64,000 nt of DNA from Echinometra lucunter (Eukaryota > Echinodermata > Echinoidea > Camarodonta > Echinometridae): NCBI GenBank assembly GCA_029962745.1, contig JAPZVO010000111.1, positions 1 to 64,000 of the forward strand. The letters are read 5' to 3'. The translations under genes were made by a program, and so were the position numbers. Under the pieces are notes generated by a model. It had not been told where the DNA came from and ran no database searches. It saw only the letters and a program-made list of their open reading frames with translations. Shown here piece by piece: positions 46,701-58,700 of this stretch (positions within the stretch are counted from its first letter, which is position 1; each line of letters begins with the position of its first letter).

Positions 46701-49700
46701 ATTTCATTCCATTGACAAGCAGGGGCGTTGCTAGACTTTGCCGACAAATAATGCCACCGATTGCCGACAATCAACGTCGATAAATTCAACCATATAAAGC
46801 CCACTGAGGCATGTTCAATTGTGCGCCTCTATCATATTTTCCTTTTGAATTATATATTTGTTCACCTCACTTAATACCGAATGTGGTTTTTTTTTCCGAA
46901 AACCTCCTGTATCTGAATATCATACAAGCAAGCGCAGCGAGCGAGGGAAAATATACACTCTCTTACGTACTTAAGTGATAGTTATTCATCAAACTACATG
47001 GTGGGCTTAAAGATATCTGAATTATATATTTGGTCACCTCTCTGGCCTGATTCTTTCGGTTTCAAAGACCATCCTAAATCTTAATCCATCATACGAGCGA
47101 GCGAGGAAAAAAGCTATTTTTCATTGTAGAAGTGGCAGTTCTTTATCCAAATGCAAGATGGTATTGACTATGAGATATCTAACTTATACAGGTACATTTG
47201 GTCACCTCACTTGTCGAATTCGTTTGCTTTCCCAAATTCATCTTGTATCTGAATATTGTACGAGCGAGCGAGTGAGGAAAAATATGTATGTACTCCTTTG
47301 CATGATAGAAGTAAAAGTTCTTCATCAAAAATGCATGATGGGCCTTTAAGGTATCTATTTTGACTTTGGTCACCTCTCTTATCTAATTTATTTGCTTTCG
47401 AAGACTATCCTGTATCTAGATATTATACGAGCGAGTGCAGCGAGTGAGGAAAAATATATATACTCTTTTTTTATGGTAGGTGATAATTCTTCATCAATAT
47501 ACATGATGGGCCTAGCTTGCCAAATTTGTTTGCTTTCCCAAATCCGTCTTGTATCTAAATATTACATGAGCGAGCATAGCGAGCGAGGAAAAATACACAA
47601 TCCTTTTCATGGTAGAAGTGAAAGTTCTTCATCAAAATACACAATGGGCCTTTAAGAAACCTATTTTGATATATTTGGTCCATCTCCTACCTAATTTATT
47701 TACTTTTAAAGTGATTACACAACAGTAAATTTGTTTTTGATATATGATCGAGAATAGAATTCAAGGAAGTATAACATTAAATATTTGATGATTTTTCAAT
47801 CAAAATCAATGCATTTTGGCTAACTTTCTCATAAAAATTCAAGAGTTGACCAAAAAAAATTTATGAGGTATGACGTAAAAGTGGGTACCCAGCTTCGCGC
47901 ATTGCATAGACTGTACAATATGTATTATACCTTGCACGCATTTTGCTAGAATTGTGCGACAAGGTACCCACTTAGACGTCATTTTGACGTCAAAGTGGAT
48001 ACCAAGTTGAAACTGGGTCACAGCTGAGAGGTCAAAAATAATCCTGAAATCAAACCACATTTGAGGGTTCCTTGGCAACACCACTTTTTAAAAAACTTTA
48101 GACAGATGATTTTATGCTAATAAAATCATGCTGTTTTAAATGAACTAACATTGTTTCAGCATTGGGTACCCCCTTTAAGACCATCCTATATCTAAATATT
48201 ACGTGAGCGAGCGCAACGAGCGAGGAAAAATATGCATACTGTTTTCATGGTAGAAGTAATACTTCTTCGTCCAAATACATGATGGGCCTGAAAATATATT
48301 TTGATAATATAGTGTTCATCTCACTAGCCGAATGTGTTTGCTTTCTGAAAACAGCAGGCAGTTCAAATTCAAGAATCTTCTCTAATTTCTGTTGAAACCA
48401 AGTCATATGGGGACAGGGCATTTCAAAAATAGCACATAAATAGTGGAATAGACTCCTACAAATTGAAGGAATATCACTCAGATTAAATTTGAGCTGAAAA
48501 CATTGTTCAGGAGTTACCGCCGCAACAATACAGACTTATGTCACAAATTCGTTTAGCGTTTCGTTTTCAGATCAAACCTTGAATCGGCCGAGGATCGTTC
48601 TGAATATCAGCCTGCTCGGCAGCCAGCAGGTTTTTAGCCAATTTGGCCCTTGCACTGCTGTTAGTATTTAGGGCATCACTTGGTCTCCGCTGAAGTTTAC
48701 GCACGGAGTTAAAATTTCGCCAGCGCCTGCTCGCTTTTCACTCTCTGCCAAAAATATGCTCAGTGCCCGGGTGGTAACCACTGGACACCGTGCTAATTGA
48801 GAGGTCGCCGTCGAGCAATTTAGGTAAAAAATCTCATCTGCTGGATGAAAAGACTGCCGAGAGGTTGCCACCTGGTCTCCTCTGGGAGATCGGTCAGTCA
48901 CTGGTCAGCGAGTTTAACCAGTTGGACACGATTTGATTTTGGTATAACACATATCTTCCACAGACTCCACGGCCGTGATCTGGAAGAACTGTGTATCTCA
49001 ATTTTTTTACCTTTTTAGTTTTTTGCTCTGTGATAATCTAGAAAACATCATGTTTAATGTGTCCAAATATTATATAATAACTATTAGTCATTTTAAAAAT
49101 AAAATTCACAAATTTCCACCTTTTTTGGGAGAAGAAACGTCATTTAGCAGGCAGAACTACGTAACTAGAGTTTTTTGCTTGGAAAATGACCATCGTCTAT
49201 TTTTCAGGTAAAGGTACGTAAGTAAAGTTACATGGTTTTGGCAGATCATTTTCTTCCAGATGAGGCAGGTTGTGTGGCTGGCAGAACTACGCATCTCATA
49301 CGTGTGTGCTGCACTAACGGGATTCTTATGATCTGGCAAAACTATGTATCTCCTGCTTGAAACTGCACGTGCCGAATTTAAAACATTATCTATGCAAATT
49401 GCATAGGACCTCTCAGATGCAGAGAAAATGCCCTGTTGATGGCCAAGGGGCATTCAGATTTATACCAAGTCATTCGTGAGAAATTACCTGCAGAGACCGG
49501 CGGGCCACCACCGGTACGCCTATGGGACACCCGCAGATGTCCTGCTGATCACCAGCCGGTCGTCGGGTGATTTTTTATAAGTCAGCCAATGGTCGGTTGG
49601 AGATCATCCGGGAACCGGTGGGTCATCATTTGGTCACTGGCCGGATGCTGCACGAAGAAGATCCTCTGATTTTGCCAGGTTTTGGCCTAAAATCCACCGG

Positions 49701-52700
49701 CAACCATCAGGAAATTGTCAGGGCATCGCTGGGGCTGTACAACCTGCTTGACTTCTCAAAAAATCGCTGGGCAATGTCTGAATTACAGCAGCACCCGAGG
49801 AGACTGCAAATCGGTCAGTCACCGCTCTGAAATGTGACCATAGCCTAAATCGGCCTATGTTTTTCTCAACCTAGTAGTAGTAGTGTTAGCAGGATATCTC
49901 AAGAACTATTTGAAGTATGAAATTTCGAACTGGGTGTGACGATGCATCACCATAGGAAGACGATCTGATTACATTCAGTGGTACGTTGGTCAAAGGTCAT
50001 GGAGGGTCAGTATGCAGTAAATTAAAGATAGATTTTGTATGTTTTGGTGTCACTATGCTTCAACTTTTTGTATGCATGACTATGAGGAGAAAAAGTGACC
50101 GTGCTTTGGGTTGTTAGCTCGGGGTCAATTAACATGTAATTACAGTTTTGTAGGTTTTTTTCAATTCCATTTATCACAATTCTAGAACAATTTTTGCCTG
50201 AAGTTAACTGAATATTGGTGGAGGCATGTAGTAGACTCTGTTGCATTCATCTTGTCTGTAAATTTCTTTTAATCTTTCCTTTAGGTGCTGGTCATGACCT
50301 GGGATGGTGTGAACCTTCGTTTGGCGTATCATTGAGTATCATTATTCTCTTGGTTGCTCTCCTTGGATGGCTTTTTTATAAGATAAGACGGGAACGTACA
50401 AGTGGAGGTAATATGATGCAACATTTTGTTTGTTACCACTCTGATAAACTGTATTGTGTTTCTACATGTACTTTGATTTAGCAAAATCGAAGGAATATGG
50501 TGGCCCTGAACTACGCTCGACAACAGGTCGTATGCGATGTGAATTTCGCATCCCAGGTCATGAATTTCGCATCCCAGGTGCGTCACGGGTCATGTATGTG
50601 GCGGAAAAGGGGGTCAGGGGGTTAATCAAGGAAGAGGAATAAATAAGAGGGTGAGAGAGAACAGGAGGGGAAAAAGGTACAAGGGGGGGGGGGAGGAATA
50701 TGAGATTTCCTGCCACTATGATAAACAACTCATCTCCTACAGTACGCTGCCACCATCTGGTCTTTTGAGCGCTAGATCTCTCCTCTTTGTAACATTACAT
50801 CACAAAGAGCATACACACAAACATCACACAGATTAAATGTCCTAATTATGCACAAATCACTGCCATCTCATTGGCTCAATCACTTTGACTCCAGTCAAAA
50901 CAACGCTTTCTTTCATGTCTACAATTGGTCAACCTTTGACCTGAACCCTGGGATAAACAAACACTCACGCTTATTTCAACTATGCATGCCACGAGCATTT
51001 CGGTTCATCTCACAACGTTCATCTTGAGAAAATTTCTAACATCGGACAATAACTACCTGGTAGGTGAGTCTAAATTCTTCATCACGATTTACTTATACAA
51101 CACCAACGAATTTGTACAACTGTCAAACTCTGAATTTTAACTAGAAAGGTTCAATCAAACTTTCTTTAGTGTAAGCACAACACACGTGCTTCAGGCACAC
51201 AAACAGGCATGTCACAGTACATGCACGTACGCAGACATAGTGGCAATCTCTCTCGTGTTCTCTTGCATTCCTCCAATAAGGTAGCGAGCAATCTAAAGGC
51301 ACAATGACATGGATAAGTTCTGATACAGAATCAGACGATGGTTTCGTTCTCAAAGTTTCCAAATTCGCTATCTAAATAAGATGTAAAAGTACCAAATACC
51401 ATTCGCACTATTTACTGTAACTTATGCGTAACCAGACATTAAAAAGATAAATCGCTTAGCCATGAATATTCCTGTTAACAAATAACAAGAATGTTTTATT
51501 TACAGATGTCCAACTAACATTGAGGCATATAAGCCTAATTCGATGCATGTCATCTTCAATGAGTTCAATTCATGTTATCATCAACAAATTCAATTTATTT
51601 ACATGTATTTATAGGTTTGTACAAGTAACGTCAGAATATTAAAAGTAATTATTTCAATGTCACTACAGTTTCCTAAATCCTAGGTCTAAATTGTTGGGAA
51701 GATTGTGTAAGATTTTCATCCACTGAATTCTTTTCCATAGTGTAAACCTTTTCTTTCCAACTAGAACATGTGAGCAGTTCTATTCAGGGCTAAAACATAC
51801 ATAGCCTCTCAACTACTTTCCAACTAGACCATCTAAAATACTCCATCCAAAATTGAATCTAAAACGACTCCGTAATTCCCACCGCTTCATAATTCTAACC
51901 TTAACACCGCTCAATGGGAATTTTCCAAACGGGTCTCTCCACCCCTCATCTACATGTTAGCTCACTTTGTCGGCTACACATGTGACTGCTTCCAAGATCT
52001 CTACGATCTCAAATTTAACAGAATTCTTACACTTATCGCCAACTTCAGAATTAACTAACAGCTCTAATGTTCTTCAACCAAAAGTCATCCGGCTTGCCTT
52101 AAGGTTTGTCCCTATCTGTCTGTATAACTCAGGGATTTCTATTTCTATGTCCAAATATCACATATGTAATGATTAATTGCTTTGTCCTATATCAGTGTAT
52201 AATACACTTTGTATCCAACAATTAAAATTTAATGTCCTATTGTACAATTTCTGAGTGCTAAAGAATATGTACATAAATGAGATTTGCCAAATATACTTGT
52301 AGATCAACTATTCAGACAGTGATGCACTCATACCTAAATAGCTACTACTAGTATTTACAATTATGTACATTCCATTTATATCAACATGCAGGAGCAAGGC
52401 TGTATTGTTTTAAAGAACTAAGAAAGAAATGAATACCTTGTCCTATGAGGCATACATAAAAAAAAAATGCTATAATTCCCAGGCTACATTTAGGAACATA
52501 AAATCTCTACCAAATTCCAAGCCAAAGGGAACCATAAAAGAACAACCAATAGAACTGGCATCACACTGAACTTCAACTAATTAAATAATTACTATTAAAT
52601 GTACTTGGTTGCCTCAATTAAGGCACTGGTGACATATATTATGTTACAAAGGCTCGAAGCCTCCTCACCCAAAAATTCATGGTTACTTTTAGTACCGAAT

Positions 52701-55700
52701 ACTGGAGTACCTGCCAAAAGATAAATTCATACCCATTTGTTGGAAACATTTCATTCACAAAACATCTTATGGTAAACTAAATGTCACGGAAACAACCCTG
52801 GAAAAGGCTAGACGAGAAAACAGCTGCATTTGAGTGAGTTTGTCAGGCTGCTCAACGACCTGGACCGCTTCTCATTTCATTGCAGCTAAAATCTTTTATT
52901 CTGCCACAAAAGAAGAGTCCAATTACTCTACCAAAATATGAGTTCACCTTTTCCAAGTAATGTTTCTTACAAGTGACTCTCACTTTCACTAGCAATGTGA
53001 AAACAGTTCGTATACAACATCCAAGTAATAAGCATGTCAAAGCCCCAATAACGTTTATTCCATCTTTCCCATTAATTTGCCAAAATATTGCCTTATTCAT
53101 CACAATACACCAAAAATAGCAAAAGCTAACCAACTTGGTGTGCTATAATAAAACACCTCCCAATATGATTCCAAAATTGGCACACTACCAACCTTGCCAA
53201 ACAAGTACCAGTAATAAAATATGCCCCCAAATTTTACATGACCAGACATGTGCCAAAGAAACTTTTGTCCATATACGAGCCAAAAGTCTTCGGCTAAATA
53301 TGAGCCAAAGTGTCCCAGATTTCTGTGTCCGAGACTTGCCGGTTTGTATGACATTTACTCCAAAGTGACCATGAAATGGCCAATTAAATAATATCAAAAT
53401 TATCGGACGAATGTTTGTTAATAAATACCCAAACATCGTTCTAAGCCATTTTGCCTACAATCTGAATATAAAATCTCCTATCATGACATTGCTAAAAGTT
53501 CATAACTTTTAGTTCAAAACTTGGCCAAAAATATGGCACTGTTAACTTTAACACCAGTACTTGTCCAAAGTGGTACATGCACGTTGCAAAATGCAGCACA
53601 GACTCTTGTGTGTGTGTGTGACTGTCCGCGAGTCACACCTTACATCAAATTCACTGGGGCAGCGCCGGCTAGCCTACCGCCTCTGGCCTGCCACGCCGAA
53701 CGCTGCGGAGGACCCAACATAGCATAAATTGTGACATCATTGGGGACTCTCAATTTTGGTTCAACCCAAACTCTACGGCCAAATTCACTTTGACCACTTT
53801 ATTTAAGACACAATCTGAACAAGTCAATCAAGTATGTGCTGAGTTTTGCACCGAACATTAATAAAGATACAATATCATAGCTTAGATATAAAAAGAATAA
53901 ACTTCAATTACCTTAGACAATCCGACTTGTATAGGAGAGAAAGAGAAGAGCGTGTGACCGTCTGCTATCTCACCGATCACCAAATGGAAGTGGCCATCCC
54001 CAGGGCAGCCCTGCTTGTATACCCAGAGGGATGCGCATAAATTTTACTACGCGCATAATGCTTAAGCTTCATCGGTTGCGCATATTAATAGATCATGAAT
54101 ATTCAGTACTACGGTACATCAAACATACACATTATTACGTACAATCAAATCTTGCATTGAACAATTCATTACTAAGTACTCAGCAAACTCATGTTTATTC
54201 AAGTTCATCTCAATAAATGAATTGATTAGAAATATAACATCCCAGATATAAATGACAAGAGTGATTTCCCCTCCAGACGGACTCCAAAAGGTAAGAATTA
54301 TTCAGAGAAATACCAATTTTACTGGTAGAAAGTAATCATTCCCAAACAGTGTCTAAAACTGGTCCCAAGCAAGAATATTGAGTTGTTAAATAAATAGGTT
54401 TGGGGAAAAATCACTACATGTATTTTGCATCACAGGTTGTGAACTTTGCAACTGGGAGGCAAAGTTCGTGTCACGGGTCACGAATTTAGTGACTGGGGCA
54501 CAAAGTTGGCCGTGAAATTCAGGTGCACATGACCTCTTGTTGAGCGTACTTCACGGCCACCATACAGGAACGATCTGTGTTTGAAATTGGAATCTGTCTA
54601 TTTGAATCATTGATACAGATTATTTCATATGATTTTATTGCAAAAATAAGTATAACGTACAACTTTGAAATTTGTGTGAGAATTTGAGAAATTTTCAAAA
54701 GTTAACGTTCATCATAACATTTACAGAAAGCAATTTACTGGGTTACAAAAGTTCATATGTTACTTTCAAGCCTCTGTTCACCAAAGGTGGGTGCCGGAGG
54801 CATGAAAATGGTCTTAAAAGATAAGGCAGAAAAGCTATCACCGCGATATTTCGTTATTTTTTTCCCTTCAAATCTCCCGCATCTTTTAAGACCATTTTCG
54901 CGTATACAATTCCCAAGTTAGGCATGATTTTGTACGTACATGTCACACCGAAAATTGCTCAAAAACGTGATTTCATGCACAACTTCAAGACAAGTTGTGT
55001 TTTCAGCCAAAAATCATAAATGTATGAATATTTTTACCATTACTGATTCAGTTTGATTAATTTTATGCTATTTATGATCACAACGGTGTTACCGACAAAT
55101 TCCCGCAAAAAGAATAAAAAACAAAAGGTAAAAAAGAAAGAAATGCATAAGAAATTGAAGAAACAATAAAATACATTAGGAATAAGTTTTGATATCATAA
55201 ATCTTTGGTGGTACATTTGCCAAAAACACCACAAAGAGTATCTAGACCAAAAATTGGCATATTTGGAGCTTTATTTATTGGCTTAGAGCAAAAAATAACA
55301 ATACAGTTTTATAGAGTACGTGGTGGGTGACATGCCTGCCGATTTACATCGCTATCGCGTGGTCGATGACCGAGATCATAGGGGGGCCTCGATCCCAGCC
55401 CCCCCCCCCCCCCCAGTCAAAGAGGTGCTCAAATTAGCCAAGTTCAGTAAGGGTTAAACTTTTGCAAATTTTTGGAAACCTCATTGTATTTTAGAAGGAT
55501 CAAACAGAAAAAAATGCTCCTCGGATGTCAAACATTTGTCCTCGAATGTCAAGCAGTAGATCTGATCCTCATTCCGTCAGGCTTCTGAGGACAGGAGAAC
55601 GATGGATTAACAATAGCTGTCCTCGGGAGTAAAACCATGTAAAGATGTGGGGGTGTGTGTGTGTGTGTGTGTGTGTGTTCATATGCATAAATCTCTATAC

Positions 55701-58700
55701 GCACAATTTGCTGGGAACGAACTTGACATTATTGTGCATGACTGAAAACTGTTAGATCTTCTGATCTACTTTTCATGACACAATGAAATTAATTCATCAG
55801 TCTGATCATTTAAAAAAAAGAGAAATTTGGACACCATGTTCCATGTTAATTATTTGGTTGAAATTACTGTTGATAAGACTCTAATAAATCTTTGGCTTTA
55901 TGGAATGTCAGATTTTATGCCTGCAAAAAGTTGACACTGTAAATCCAATTGACAGACCAACTTGGCTCATGAATTTGGAAGTGAGGATGATTTTGGACAG
56001 CTAGTTCTTTTAACATTTAACAAACCAAACTAAACTCATGTATGCATATGGGAGTGGCATTGAATCTGATTAGGTTATCAAAGTTTTTGAAAATTTTAGA
56101 AGTTCATTGTGAGATGATGTGATCTATTTTGGTCTGGCAATGGCTGCATTAATCTTGACTGCACACAGTTGAGAATCAGTCAGTCTGCAGGTCTGTATTA
56201 TAATGAACAAATAGCACTAGCAGGATTCATGCAAAAATCTCTGGTGGCCAAATTTTTCACCCTATCAAATTTCATGAATCATGAGACTTTCTTTCTCGAA
56301 GAATGTAACTACTTTGTCATCAAGTGAAGTCATAGGTTATTGGAGAGATTAAATATCACACTTCTACATTTGTGCAATCATTTGGATAACATATTTGGGG
56401 AAATGTAAAAATTAGGATGTTAAAAATGCTTCAAAACACAAATATCTTCCTCTCACTTTTTATGCTTATGGTGCAGAACTTTTTATTTTCAGCTGATATG
56501 ATATTTACATTAAAATAAAGCAGAAAGTCTGTATTTTCTCAAATGGCCATTCTTAATGTTAGGTGCCTTTTAATTGGGTCAAGAGTGCACTTTTCCCAAC
56601 AGAGTTCAGGATGAGATTCTTTGATTTTTTTCTTTAACAGCATGAAATCCAGTATTCTGATTTATAGCTGAATAAGGCCAGAATACATGCCAGCATGGTT
56701 GTTGGAGTGTGACCTTCATTGACCTTCATTGATTCAGTCAAGGAGTTTCCAGAGTTGGAGTCACATGTAACTGATTCCCTTTGAACCATGTTCGATGCCG
56801 CCAGGCTAAAATATGTCAGGCATGTGCTTAACTGGATCTTCCTTGCAGATGCATAGACAAAAGATTCCTGCCTGGCTGCAAACTTACGGGCCATTTTCAA
56901 AGGGAAATATGCTTTGTTAAGATAATTACTTTTCGCTACCACTCGTCTGATAATACGAGCAGTACACAGTGCTTACCTTTACAGGAGGCAAGCGAAAGGA
57001 AATGGTACAAAATTTCCTGAAATATGAATCAAAATTACTCGACTGGGCATGTGTGGGCACTAATTTGACATATAACATCATAAATAATACAAATTCCCTT
57101 TTCATTTTCATTTGCCGCAAGTAATCGGAAAAGTGTCAAATTGCGGGTTTAGGATTGTAAAATTTTACTTTTTTCACAAATTAAAACTGCTATCATCCGA
57201 CATACGCAGATTTCTGGACACAATTAGGTTTTTGTATTCATATTTCATCATCTGTTCTTTTTTCCTCTCTGTTAATTCAAATAAAAAGTGAAATATTAAC
57301 AATATTTTATTTGAGACAAAATCACTACTCAAGCTTTCCCATAATGTTGGCGGCATTGCACCTCGGACATCAAAGGCAACAGCACACCTGTAGATTCTAT
57401 TGTGCAGCCTTAGAAAGGGACAGCTACTTGAAATAATTTGTTGCTAGTTGAGACTCCAGTTCTTAAAACTCCTTGATTCATTTAGTGACTGTTAGGATTC
57501 CAAGTTGTGTGGGTAGTCTTGTCTGCATCAATCTCAGAGCAGTAGATATGGAATTTGGCTGATAAATGAATGTACTTGGGCTGTGAAAAGTGTACTCTTG
57601 ACCCGATTACAGTAAAATGCATCCTTTGTTAAAAGTGGTTTTTTTTCATGAAGCATACATCTTCAACTTTATTGTGATGTAAGAATTATTTGGACTCAAA
57701 CATAAAAAGGCTTTCAAAATAACATTTGACTGGTGAAAAAATTCATTTTTGTATCACTTATGAGATCAAAGATTTCACCTTTTATACCAAATTTTTCATT
57801 AAATTCAAACACATGGCATAAAAGATGGATTGTTCATCTTTACATAGATACCAAAAACATCAAATTTAATATTAAATTTTTAGCAGCAAGGGCCGAAATG
57901 AAAATGATGTTCTGACAGGTTCTGACTCATATATGCAAAGCTTGCCTCAGTCATGCATTCAGGTTGCATGAAAGAAGCCGATTTTTGTGGACCTGCGAAC
58001 TGGCTCGAATACATTTATTTCCTAATGGTAAAAGGTCTTTAAAAAATCGTGTGTAAAAGACCATACACAAATTTTATTTGAAAGTGATTCATTTCATATG
58101 TATTCTATTGTGTTTAATTTTGTCTTTAATTGGAGAGGATGATTTAAGTTCTGGGGATATAGATTTTAAAAATCCTTCATTTTACAGCTGTCATGAGGTT
58201 TCCTGTTACTTTGTGATATATACATTAAACAGTACAGGTACACTCCCCTCCAAAAGTTTGGGAACACCTGCATTCAGTGTGTGTTTTTCTAAACTTGGTA
58301 GACTCTATTGAAAGTCAGGCTCATAGCACAGCTGTATTTTTGTTTTAAAGTGAAGACTATACACCAGTGTACATTTTCTCATTGATTCAAACAAATTTAA
58401 AGCTCTTAATAGACATACAGCTGCCAAAAATGGCGGGCTACCAGTCAAGATGGCATTTTCTCCAGAATGCTAACTTCTTTTATTACGTTTAGTTATTCAG
58501 AGCTTTTTACACTTATACCAGTGCACCTTCATTCATTCTACCTTTTCACTTTGGCCTAGTCAGAAGTCAGACACAAAAATAGAATAAAACAATACTCAAT
58601 ATTTCACTTGTTTATTGTAATTCAATAAACATAATAGACAATAAATAATATTTTTAAAATAAACACGATAACAATTAAAAGGGCGTCATTTTTCTTCTTG

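Noticed and set aside
47392..47655. Open frame of 87 codons with an internal repeat
   Set aside because: It is a translation of the diverged tandem array at 46850-48340.
50690..54420. LTR retrotransposon interior
   Set aside because: No pair of long direct repeats, no protease/reverse transcriptase/integrase motifs and no primer-binding site could be found.
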